DNA of 64,000 nt from positions 1-64,000 of the forward strand of contig NZ_MNBW01000004.1 in NCBI RefSeq assembly GCF_001879715.1, given 5' to 3'. This document shows, one piece after another, positions 39,613 to 47,174 of this stretch. The first letter of the stretch is position 1, and each line of letters opens with the position of its first letter. The DNA is from Nioella nitratireducens. Its GTDB lineage: Bacteria > Pseudomonadota > Alphaproteobacteria > Rhodobacterales > Rhodobacteraceae. A program made the translations under genes and the position numbers. The notes beneath the pieces are model-generated. The model did not search any database, had not been told where the DNA came from, and saw nothing but the letters and a program-made list of their open reading frames with translations.

Positions 39613-41487
39613 TCAGGCCGCCTCGTCGCGCTCTGCCGCCTGACGCGCCCACATCGAAGCATAGCGACCGTTGAGGGCCAGCAACTCCTCATGCGTGCCC
39701 TGCTCGGCAATCTCGCCCTTGTTCAGCACGATGATCTGGTCGCTGTCGACGACGGTAGACAGGCGATGCGCAATGGTGATCACGGTGCGCCCCTCGCCCA
39801 TCATCTTCAGTTCTTCCTGAATTTCGCGCTCGGTTTCCGTGTCGAGGGCCGAGGTCGCCTCATCCAGCAGCAGGATCGGCGGGTCTTTCAACAGCGTCCG
39901 GGCAATGCCGACGCGCTGTTTTTCACCGCCCGACAGCTTCAGGCCCCGTTCGCCCACCTGGGTTTCATAGCCCTCCGGCAGGCTTTCGATGAAGTCGTGG
40001 ATCTTGGCCGCCCTCGCCGCTGCCTGCACCTCGGCAAAGCTGGCCTCGGGGCGGCCGTAGGCGATGTTGTAACGGATGGTATCGTTGAACAGCACGGTGT
40101 CCTGCGGCACGACGCCGATCTGTTTGTGCAGGCTGTTCTGTGTCACCTCTCGCAGATCCTGCCCGTCGATGCGAATTGCGCCCCCATCGACATCGTAAAA
40201 GCGGAACATGAGCCGCCCGATGGTGGATTTGCCTGACCCCGAGGGGCCGACAAGCGCCACCGTGTGCCCGGCCGCAACCGAGAACGACAACCCCTTGAGG
40301 ATCGGTCGCGCGGCTTCATAGCCGAAGCGGACAGAGTCAAAGACCACTTCGCCCTTGTCACACGTCATCTCACGGGCATCGGCGGCATCGGTCACATCCG
40401 CCGGCTGTTCCAGCAGGTCGAACATTTCACCCATATCGACCAAGGCCTGCCGGATTTCACGGTAGACCGTGCCGAGGAAGTTCAGCGGCATGGTGATCTG
40501 GATCATGTAGGCATTAACCATCACGAAATCGCCCACGGTCAGATCGCCCCGCTGCACCCCGAACGCCGCCATGACCATGACGATCACAAGGCCGATGGTA
40601 ATAATCACCGATTGCCCGAAATTCAGCGCACCGAGCGAATAGGCGGTCTTGAGCGCGGCCCGCTCATAGCCAGCCATCGCGGCATCATAGCGGTCGGCTT
40701 CGCGCCTTTCGGCCCCGAAATATTTGACGGTTTCGAAATTCAGCAGGCTGTCGATGGCCTTCTGGTTGGCGTCGGTGTCCTGATCGTTCATCTCGCGGCG
40801 GATCTTCACCCGCATCTCGGTCACCGCAAAGGTGAACCAGATGTAAAACGCCAGCGTCACCAGAACCACGACGAAATACCAGATGTCGAACACCACGGCC
40901 AGCACGATCCCCACCAGCAACAATTCGATCACCAGCGGACCGACCGAGAACAGCAGGAATCGCAACAGGAATTCGACGCCCTTCACCCCGCGCTCGATAA
41001 TGCGGCTGAGGCCCCCGGTCTTGCGGGTGATGTGATAGCGCAGGGATAGTGCGTGGATATGTTCGAAGGTTTCCAGCGCCAGTTGGCGCAAGGCCCTCTG
41101 CCCGACCCGCGCAAAGACAACATCGCGCAGCTGCTGAAAGCCCACGGCCATTGCCCGCGCCACGCCATAGGCCACGGTCAGCCCGGCGGCGCCCAACATC
41201 AGCATGTCGGTGGGCGAGGCATCGCCCGACAGCACATCCACCGCCCCCTTGTAGAGAAACGGCGTGAAGACGGCAATCAACCGGCCCAACACAAGCATCA
41301 CCATCGCAATCACGACGCGCGGCTTTACCCACGGGTATTCGTCCGACCACAGGTAGGGCGCAACCTTGCGGATGGTCCGCATACCGCTGCGGCGGGCCTC
41401 GGCCCCCTTGGGTTGGTCGGTGATGATGGCTGGCGGCATGGGCTGGCTTTCGGTCGTTTCTGGATCAGCGCGGAACATAGGGGCCAC
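39613..41487 (-). CDS. Atm1/HMT1-type ABC exporter (fused membrane and ATPase domains)
   Basis: A 624-residue half-transporter. An N-terminal six-helix domain (about 60-330) precedes an ATPase with Walker A GPSGSGKST, Q-loop VPQDTVLFND, signature LSGGEKQRVGIAR, Walker B ILLLDEATSALD and H-loop ITIAHRLSTV. The ALRQLALETFEHIHALSLRYHITRKTGGLSRIIERG segment is typical of the Atm1/NaAtm1 group that exports glutathione-linked metals or persulfides. The start is uncertain: ATG at 41487, 41478 or 41439, the last giving the MPP N-terminus seen in NaAtm1. Confidence 0.88.
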   Translation of the reverse strand: MAPMFRADPETTESQPMPPAIITDQPKGAEARRSGMRTIRKVAPYLWSDEYPWVKPRVVIAMVMLVLGRLIAVFTPFLYKGAVDVLSGDASPTDMLMLGAAGLTVAYGVARAMAVGFQQLRDVVFARVGQRALRQLALETFEHIHALSLRYHITRKTGGLSRIIERGVKGVEFLLRFLLFSVGPLVIELLLVGIVLAVVFDIWYFVVVLVTLAFYIWFTFAVTEMRVKIRREMNDQDTDANQKAIDSLLNFETVKYFGAERREADRYDAAMAGYERAALKTAYSLGALNFGQSVIITIGLVIVMVMAAFGVQRGDLTVGDFVMVNAYMIQITMPLNFLGTVYREIRQALVDMGEMFDLLEQPADVTDAADAREMTCDKGEVVFDSVRFGYEAARPILKGLSFSVAAGHTVALVGPSGSGKSTIGRLMFRFYDVDGGAIRIDGQDLREVTQNSLHKQIGVVPQDTVLFNDTIRYNIAYGRPEASFAEVQAAARAAKIHDFIESLPEGYETQVGERGLKLSGGEKQRVGIARTLLKDPPILLLDEATSALDTETEREIQEELKMMGEGRTVITIAHRLSTVVDSDQIIVLNKGEIAEQGTHEELLALNGRYASMWARQAAERDEAA

Positions 41488-41557
41488 CCGCGGGAATGAC
41501 CAGTCAGCCCACGCGCGACAGCGTTGTGCAAAGTTGCAAGGACAGGCCCGACGAGGG

Positions 41558-43387
41558 CTATTCGTCCAGCTCTGGAATGGTGAAGATCTGGCCCGGATAG
41601 ATCAGATCGGGATCGCGGATCAGGCTGCGGTTGGCTTCGTAGACCTGCACATACATGATCCCCTCGCCCAGATGTTCGCGGGCGATGCCCCACAGCGTAT
41701 TGCCAAGCTGAACGGTGACCACCTCTTGGCCATCGGCCTGTGCAGGCAGGCTTTCCAACAGTTCGGGTTCTTCGCGCAGGAAGGGTGTTTCGATCCGGCT
41801 TTGCACGTCGCCCTCGGCGTTCACCTCGTCCAGACGCAAGGTATAGGTGCCGGGGTCGACCTGCGGCAGCGCGATGCGCCAGGCGCCGGTCAGGTCGATT
41901 CGTGCCAACTGCACCGGGCGATTGTCGAGGTAGAACCGCACGTCGGACTCTGCCGGGCCACGGCCCGTCAACACCACCTCGCCTTGGGTGTCATAGGAAA
42001 TGGTGTCGAGTGTGACCTGTGCCTGAACCTGCGGGGCGGGGCCGGACTGGACCATGCGCAGCCCGTCCGAATCCGCGATCAGCACGGTGGGGGCCTGCGG
42101 TTCCAACGGTTCCGCGTCGGGCGGGGCCGTGCCGACAGGGGCGGGCGTGTCCGGGCTTTGCGGCGCTGTTCCGGGGGCAGAGGGGGCCTGGGGCGCGGCG
42201 ATCAGGGTCTCGGGCTGCGTGGCACCGGCATTTGGAATTTCAGAGGGTGCGGTGGTATCGGCGGGGGCCTCGGGGCCGGTCGTGGGGGGCACCTCGGGGG
42301 CCTCTGCCTGATCCGCCGCGTCGGCCATTTCGACCGCGTCGGTGGGGGGCGCCGTGGGGCTGTCGTCGGCAGCGACAACAGGCGGTTCCGACGTTCCTTG
42401 CGCCGTGCCTGTTTCGGGGGGCAGCGCCGGAGCCGTGGCCAATTCGTCAGGCTGTTCCGGGGGCATTCCGTCTGTCACTGGCGCGGTCGACCCTTCCTCC
42501 ACCGTATCCGCAACGGTCTCTGACGCGGGCGGCATGATGTCCCCCCCAGCGTCCGATGCCGTCAACCCGCGAGAGACGGCAGACTCCGTTGCCTCGCTGC
42601 CAGTGTCGGCCAAGGCAACCTGAAGGTCGGGCGCGTCCTGCGTGGCGTCCTCGGCCACGACAACCTCGCCCTGAGGCTCTGTCGTGACGGTCGCGGGCAC
42701 ATCGGGGGCGCTGTCATCGGGTGGCATCAATTGCGGCGGGGCCGATGTCGGCGCAGCTTCGTCGGCGGCCAGTTCGGTAATTGCGGGCGCTTGCGGCGTT
42801 TCTGGGCCGGTGGCGGGCCCCGTGCCGGTTGGGGCAGTGTCGCCTGCCCCGTCATCGGCGGCGACGCGCAGGGTCGGGGACAGGATCACGCTTTCCTCGG
42901 AGACCAGAACCGAGCCATCCTCCATCACCATCTCCAGGCTCAGAACGCGGGGCACGGCGGCGGGTGGAATGGTAAACATCGCCACGAAAGCGCCCGTGCC
43001 ATCGGCGCTGACCTGCGAAATCTCTTCGCCATCAAGCCGCAAGATCAGGTTGGCGTCGGGCGTGGCCTGCCCGGCGATCAGTGCGCCGCCGGCGGCATCG
43101 ACGCGCACAAGGTCGAAACTGGGGGTCTGCGCCACGTCCGCCTCGGGCACGTCGGGCGGTGCGACGGCAGGCGACGGCGCGTTTGTCGGCGCGGGTGTGG
43201 CCTCTGGCGTTTCAGCCGGGGCGGTGGCTGTCTCGGCGGGGGCCGTTGCAGATGTATCCACGGGGTCTGGGGACGGGTCTGGCGACGGGGCCAGCACCAG
43301 ATAGCCCGCTACGCCGACGACCGCGACAACCGCCGCACCCGCTGCCAGGGTCGCAGGACCCAGGCCCAATCCAGCCGAAGCTTTCAT
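41558..43387 (-). CDS. LysM-domain envelope protein with long Pro/Ala/acidic spacer
   Basis: A 609-residue protein anchored by one N-terminal membrane helix (ATLAAGAAVVAVVGVAGYLVLA). A long low-complexity region rich in Pro, Ala, Thr and Asp/Glu (about 33-75 and 190-430) surrounds two Ig-like or Big-type segments (FDLVRVDAAGGALIAGQATP, VLTGRGPAESDVRFYLDNRPV). A C-terminal LysM domain follows (VTVQLGNTLWGIAREHLGEG, VYEANRSLIRDPDLIYPGQIFTIP). It probably spans the periplasm and touches peptidoglycan. The start has GGGGAG nine bases upstream. Confidence 0.8.
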   Translation of the reverse strand: MKASAGLGLGPATLAAGAAVVAVVGVAGYLVLAPSPDPSPDPVDTSATAPAETATAPAETPEATPAPTNAPSPAVAPPDVPEADVAQTPSFDLVRVDAAGGALIAGQATPDANLILRLDGEEISQVSADGTGAFVAMFTIPPAAVPRVLSLEMVMEDGSVLVSEESVILSPTLRVAADDGAGDTAPTGTGPATGPETPQAPAITELAADEAAPTSAPPQLMPPDDSAPDVPATVTTEPQGEVVVAEDATQDAPDLQVALADTGSEATESAVSRGLTASDAGGDIMPPASETVADTVEEGSTAPVTDGMPPEQPDELATAPALPPETGTAQGTSEPPVVAADDSPTAPPTDAVEMADAADQAEAPEVPPTTGPEAPADTTAPSEIPNAGATQPETLIAAPQAPSAPGTAPQSPDTPAPVGTAPPDAEPLEPQAPTVLIADSDGLRMVQSGPAPQVQAQVTLDTISYDTQGEVVLTGRGPAESDVRFYLDNRPVQLARIDLTGAWRIALPQVDPGTYTLRLDEVNAEGDVQSRIETPFLREEPELLESLPAQADGQEVVTVQLGNTLWGIAREHLGEGIMYVQVYEANRSLIRDPDLIYPGQIFTIPELDE

Positions 43388-43498
43388 CTACTCGCTCTCC
43401 CCTCAGGCGCCGGTCCCGTCCCCTTGGGACCAGTGCAGTTGTGCGATTATTGTAACAGGTCTATCACGGGCCGAAACGTCTTCAAGTCAGGTTCCTAC

Positions 43499-44050
43499 AT
43501 GTCCTATTCCGTTTGTGTTTACTGTGGCTCTCGTGCCGGGGCCAAACCGCGTTATGCCGAGCAGGCAGAGGCGCTTGGAACCGCCATGGCAGAGGGCGGT
43601 ATGCGGCTGGTCTATGGCGCGGGCGATGTTGGCCTGATGGGGATCGTCGCGCGGGCCGCCAAGGCCGCGGGCGGAACAACTTTCGGCGTGATTCCCCAGC
43701 ACCTGCTCGACCGCGAAGTGGGCAAGCGCGATCTCGATACGTTCATCGTCACTGAAACCATGCACGAGCGCAAAAAGGTCATGGTGATGAATGCCGATGC
43801 GATCGTGGTCCTGCCGGGTGGCGCGGGCTCGCTCGACGAATTCTTCGAGGTGTTGACATGGCGCCAGCTCGGCCTGCATGACAAGCCGATTTTCCTCTTG
43901 AATACCGCCGGTTATTGGGAACCGCTGGCACATCTGGTTGACCACATCGTCGGACAGGGCTTTGCCGATGCAAGCCTGCTTGATTTCTTCAAGGTGGTCG
44001 AGGATGTGCCGACGCTCATGTCAGGGCTGCACCGGGCGCGGGCCGCCTGA
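43499..44050 (+). CDS. LOG-family protein (cytokinin riboside 5'-monophosphate phosphoribohydrolase-like)
   Basis: A 183-residue Rossmann-like protein of the TIGR00730/LOG family. Diagnostic motifs are VYCGSRAG (7-14), MHERKKVMV (88-96) and LPGGAGSLDEFFEVLTWRQLG (105-125), the last being the family PGGxGT-like catalytic signature. Members release ribose 5-phosphate from nucleoside monophosphates. The ATG at 43499 gives the expected N-terminus. The 3' end overlaps the convergent permease gene by 35 bases. Confidence 0.9.
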   Translation: MSYSVCVYCGSRAGAKPRYAEQAEALGTAMAEGGMRLVYGAGDVGLMGIVARAAKAAGGTTFGVIPQHLLDREVGKRDLDTFIVTETMHERKKVMVMNADAIVVLPGGAGSLDEFFEVLTWRQLGLHDKPIFLLNTAGYWEPLAHLVDHIVGQGFADASLLDFFKVVEDVPTLMSGLHRARAA

Positions 44051-44894
44051 AAGCCGACCAGGAATACAGCGCCAATGCCAGCCAGATCATCGGCAGCGCG
44101 ATGGCGTGCCATCGGGTCACCGGTTCGGCGAAAACCAGCGCCGCCACAAGGAATTGCAGCGTCGGGTTCAGGTATTGCGTCAGCCCGACATGCGCCATCG
44201 GCGCGCGCTTGTTGGCATAGGAAAACAGGATCAGCGGCGTCGCGGTCAACGGCCCCGACAGCACCAGCATGACTGCGTCGCGGGCCGACCCGGAAAACCC
44301 GCCCTGCCCCCAAAGCGCCAGATAGCCAAGCGCCAGCGGCGCCAGCACCAGCGTTTCCCCCGTCACGGACAAAACAGGCCCGGCCGAGATCCAGCGTTTC
44401 AGCACCCCGTAAGAGGTAAAGCTGACCGCCAGAACAAGGCTGATCCACGGCGCTACGCCAAAGCCGACCGTCAGAACCAGCACCGCCAGCCCGGCAAGCG
44501 CGACCGCCGCCACCTGCCAGCGGCTGATCGATTCACCGAACACGACACGCCCGGCCAGCACGGCTACCAGCGGGTAGATGTAATAGCCGATCGAGGCTTC
44601 GATCGCGTGACCGATGCCGATGGCGAAGATGAAGAAGAACCAGTTGACCGAGATCACCACCGCCGCGCAGATCAACAGCGCGGTCTGCGAGCCTGCCCGG
44701 AATAGCCTGCCAAGCTCTCGCAACCGGCCCTGCCCCATCAGCACCGCGCCGAAGGTGGCAAAGGACCACAGCGTCCGATGCGCAAGGATTTCGGCAGCCG
44801 GCAGGTGCGAAAGCTGCTTGTAGAGGATCGGGGCAAAGCCCCAGATCAGGCAGGCCCCGATCATCGCTATGACACCCTTGCGCGCTTCGCTCAT
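44016..44894 (-). CDS. rarD: EamA/RarD-type transporter
   Basis: A 292-residue inner-membrane protein with ten hydrophobic segments in two EamA repeats. RarD-specific segments include GACLIWGFAPILYKQL, EILAHRTLWSFATF, NWFFFIFAIGIGHAIEASIGYYIYPL and VGLTQYLNPTLQFLVA. The transported molecule is unknown for RarD. The start has AAAGGAGAC before ATG. It overlaps the LOG-family gene convergently. Confidence 0.88.
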   Translation of the reverse strand: MSEARKGVIAMIGACLIWGFAPILYKQLSHLPAAEILAHRTLWSFATFGAVLMGQGRLRELGRLFRAGSQTALLICAAVVISVNWFFFIFAIGIGHAIEASIGYYIYPLVAVLAGRVVFGESISRWQVAAVALAGLAVLVLTVGFGVAPWISLVLAVSFTSYGVLKRWISAGPVLSVTGETLVLAPLALGYLALWGQGGFSGSARDAVMLVLSGPLTATPLILFSYANKRAPMAHVGLTQYLNPTLQFLVAALVFAEPVTRWHAIALPMIWLALALYSWSAFRRPAPGAALT

Positions 44895-44946
44895 CGGTTC
44901 GGTCTCCTTTCCTGCCCCCCGGCTCTGCGCTTGTGGGTTGGAAAGG

Positions 44947-45711
44947 TCAAGACGGGCACAGCCGTCGCCAGCGGGTCACGTCGCGGCGTTTGAAGATGAC
45001 CGACGCGTCAAGCTGTGCGGCGGCGGTGCAGATGCTATCGGACGGCGCCCCGTATTCCGCGGCCAACACTGCCCGGCCCGTGCGCGGATAGATCGCCAGA
45101 TCGGCGCACCAGCCATCGGCAAAGCAATCCTCGGTTACGGCAAAATCGGCAAAAGGGGCAAGGTTCGCTGTCAGGTCGGGGGCATTTTTCTGCGCAACAA
45201 GCAGCCCCAGATCATGCGCGGCCGCAGCCAGATCGACGAACCACGCGACCACATCGGGGGGCGTCAACGGGAATCCGGTGTCGTTGATATGCAGGTCGAT
45301 ATTGTCGGGTTCGACCGCGTCAAAGCCCATCTCGGCGCAATGCCGAAAACGCGCCACCATGATCGGCAAAAGCCGATCGCGGGCGCGAATGTCGAGGAAA
45401 CGTTCGCCCGGCCAGCCGCCATAGGCGCGGCCCACTAGCGCCGCCGGGAACCTGTGGGCATCGTCGCGCCAGTCCTCGACCGTGCCGACACTGACATAGC
45501 AGACCGTGGTCACGCCTCGGGCCGACAGGGCGGCGATCTCGGCGGCGCTGACCTCGTCGGGGTCGAGGGCCAAAACCTCGACCTGCACGCCCAGATCGAG
45601 CGGTGCCTGCAACTGCCAGTCCCAGCTGACCCCGGGCGCAATGCCTTGGGCAGAAACGCAAAGGGGGCCTGCCAGCGTCGCCGCCAGCAGGCCCCCAATG
45701 ATGCGGGAAAT
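44947..45711 (-). CDS. GH114-like (endo-alpha-1,4-polygalactosaminidase family) secreted protein
   Basis: About 254 residues forming a TIM-barrel-like protein after a signal peptide (LPISRIIGGLLAATLAGPLCVSAQ). Family features are WDWQLQAPLD, VEVLALDPDEVSAAEIAAL, GVTTVCYVSVGTVEDWRDD, WPGERFLDIRAR, GFDAVEPDNIDLH and VAQKNAPDL. The acidic pair in VEPDN is the expected catalytic region. There is no ATG or GTG at the right place. TTG at 45711 gives a clean signal peptide, and TTG at 45753, inside sodB, is an alternative. It begins within ten bases of the sodB stop, so the two may be co-transcribed. Confidence 0.72.
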   Translation of the reverse strand: MSRIIGGLLAATLAGPLCVSAQGIAPGVSWDWQLQAPLDLGVQVEVLALDPDEVSAAEIAALSARGVTTVCYVSVGTVEDWRDDAHRFPAALVGRAYGGWPGERFLDIRARDRLLPIMVARFRHCAEMGFDAVEPDNIDLHINDTGFPLTPPDVVAWFVDLAAAAHDLGLLVAQKNAPDLTANLAPFADFAVTEDCFADGWCADLAIYPRTGRAVLAAEYGAPSDSICTAAAQLDASVIFKRRDVTRWRRLCPS

Positions 45712-45719
45712 CGGCAAGA

Positions 45720-46325
45720 TCAGGCCGCGAGGCGGGCTGCCACGTTTTCCCAATTCACGAGGTTGTTCAGGAAGTTATCGAGATATGCCGGACGCTTGTT
45801 GCGGAAGTCGATGTAGTAGGAATGTTCCCAAACGTCGCAGCCAAGCAGGGCGGTCTGCCCGAAGCAGAGCGGGTTAACACCGTTTTCGGTCTTGGTCACT
45901 TTCAGGCTGCCGTCGCTGTCTTTCACCAGCCAAGCCCAGCCCGAACCGAACTGGCCCGCGCCCGCGGCGGCGAATTGCGACTTGAATTCATCGACCGAGC
46001 CGAAGCTTTCGGTGATGGCTTTTTCCAGCTCGCCGGGCATCGAGGACATGCCAGGGCCCATCATTTCCCAAAACTGGTTATGGTTCCACAACTGGCTGAT
46101 GTTGTTGAAGATTCCGTTCTGGGCAACCGATGTGGAGTCATAGGTGCCGGTGATGATTTCTTCCAGCGACTTGCCGTCCCATTCGGTGCCTGCAATCAGC
46201 TTGTTGCCGTTGTCGACATAGGCCTTGTGGTGCAGGTCGTGGTGATATTCCAGCGTCTCCTTGGACATGCCGAGATCGGCCAGCGCGTCGTGGGCGTAGG
46301 GAAGATCGGGAAGTTCAAATGCCAT
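45720..46325 (-). CDS. sodB: Superoxide dismutase (Fe type)
   Basis: A 201-residue Fe/Mn-superoxide dismutase. Metal ligands and signatures are seen in YHHDLHHKAYVDNGNKLI, QLWNHNQFWEMMGP, GQFGSGWAWLV and the terminal DVWEHSYYIDFRNKRPAYL. GQFGSGW and a Gln in the outer sphere favour the iron form, but Mn or cambialistic use cannot be excluded. The ATG at 46325 is the sensible start; AGGG lies about nine bases upstream. A tandem 11-bp repeat lies about 150 bp upstream of the start. Confidence 0.93.
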   Translation of the reverse strand: MAFELPDLPYAHDALADLGMSKETLEYHHDLHHKAYVDNGNKLIAGTEWDGKSLEEIITGTYDSTSVAQNGIFNNISQLWNHNQFWEMMGPGMSSMPGELEKAITESFGSVDEFKSQFAAAGAGQFGSGWAWLVKDSDGSLKVTKTENGVNPLCFGQTALLGCDVWEHSYYIDFRNKRPAYLDNFLNNLVNWENVAARLAA

Positions 46326-46471
46326 GGTTCTGGTCCCTGTGGTTCGCGTCAATACTGGATCACAGATGGAGCTTTCCCCCGCCCAAGGTCAAGGGGGCGA
46401 GGCCAGAAAAGCCGCGTTTCCCGCCCCTTGGGGCCGGTGCGAAAATGTCCAAAATGACCCTCTCGCCACCC

Positions 46472-46515
46472 GTACACCCGCCGTACACCCCCTGTGCACC
46501 CCCCGTACAGACGTG
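46472..46515. repeat. Four tandem 11-bp units upstream of sodB
   Basis: GTACACCCGCC, GTACACCCCCT, GTGCACCCCCC and GTACAGACGTG begin at 46472, 46483, 46494 and 46505, an exact 11-bp period that puts each GTRCA on nearly the same helix face. The repeat sits in the 285-bp gap between the sarcosine oxidase gamma gene and sodB, where no gene was found. A GC-rich hairpin (CGCCCGGC at 46553, GCCGGGCG at 46577) nearer the upstream operon could aid termination. Function unknown. Confidence 0.65.
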
Positions 46516-46610
46516 GGGCCATTTTCGGCGCGGTCAGTCGCCAAACGACAAACGCCCGGCGCGCGGGACTTCGCGGGCCGGGCGGTGCCGTGCAAGGGGC
46601 TGGCGATGGG

Positions 46611-47174
46611 TTAGAAGATCCCCACCTCTGCCCCATCGGCGGCGGACAGCTCCAGGATGCCGAAGACGTATTTGGCGACCGAGCGGAAGCAGATCAGCGA
46701 CAGCTCGTCGTCGCCGCTCAGCCAGATTGCGGCGGGCACCTGTGCCAGACGGGTGCGGCGCATTTCGCCCGCGCCGAAGCTGGCGGGATGCAGGTCGACG
46801 GGGGCGAGCTTGGCCACGGCTTCACGCGCCGACGGGCCGCTGACGCGGAAGAGCGCGCGCGCATCGGAGACGTTCGCCACGGTGGCAAATTCGTCGGCCA
46901 GCGCCTGCGCCATCGCGGCGACGGTGCCGGGGGCCTGATCGTGGGCCACGACGATCAACAACTCGTCGGGCGACATCCACGCGACCGAGGCGTCGTCGCC
47001 GGTGACGACCTGCCGTTGGCCGGGCACATCCAGTCCCGTCGCGTCCTTGACCGCCGCCTTGACCCTGGCGCTGTCCAGATCGCCGCGCAGGGTGATCATG
47101 CCGACAAGGCCGCCTTCCTCGACGCGGGTGCGGCCCTCGGCCACGGCGCCCATCAATGCACTGACTTCAGACAT
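46611..47174 (-). CDS. soxG: Sarcosine oxidase gamma subunit
   Basis: A 187-residue subunit of heterotetrameric sarcosine oxidase. The family pattern is recognisable in GMITLRGDLDSARVKAAVKDATGLDVPGQRQV, WMSPDELLIV, ARALFRVSGPSAREAVAKLAPVDLHPASFG and RRTRLAQVPAAIWLSGDDELSLICFRS. The ATG at 47174 overlaps the alpha-subunit stop by eight bases. It is the last gene of the soxBDAG operon. The symbol belongs to sarcosine oxidase, not to the thiosulfate sox genes. Confidence 0.9.
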   Translation of the reverse strand: MSEVSALMGAVAEGRTRVEEGGLVGMITLRGDLDSARVKAAVKDATGLDVPGQRQVVTGDDASVAWMSPDELLIVVAHDQAPGTVAAMAQALADEFATVANVSDARALFRVSGPSAREAVAKLAPVDLHPASFGAGEMRRTRLAQVPAAIWLSGDDELSLICFRSVAKYVFGILELSAADGAEVGIF

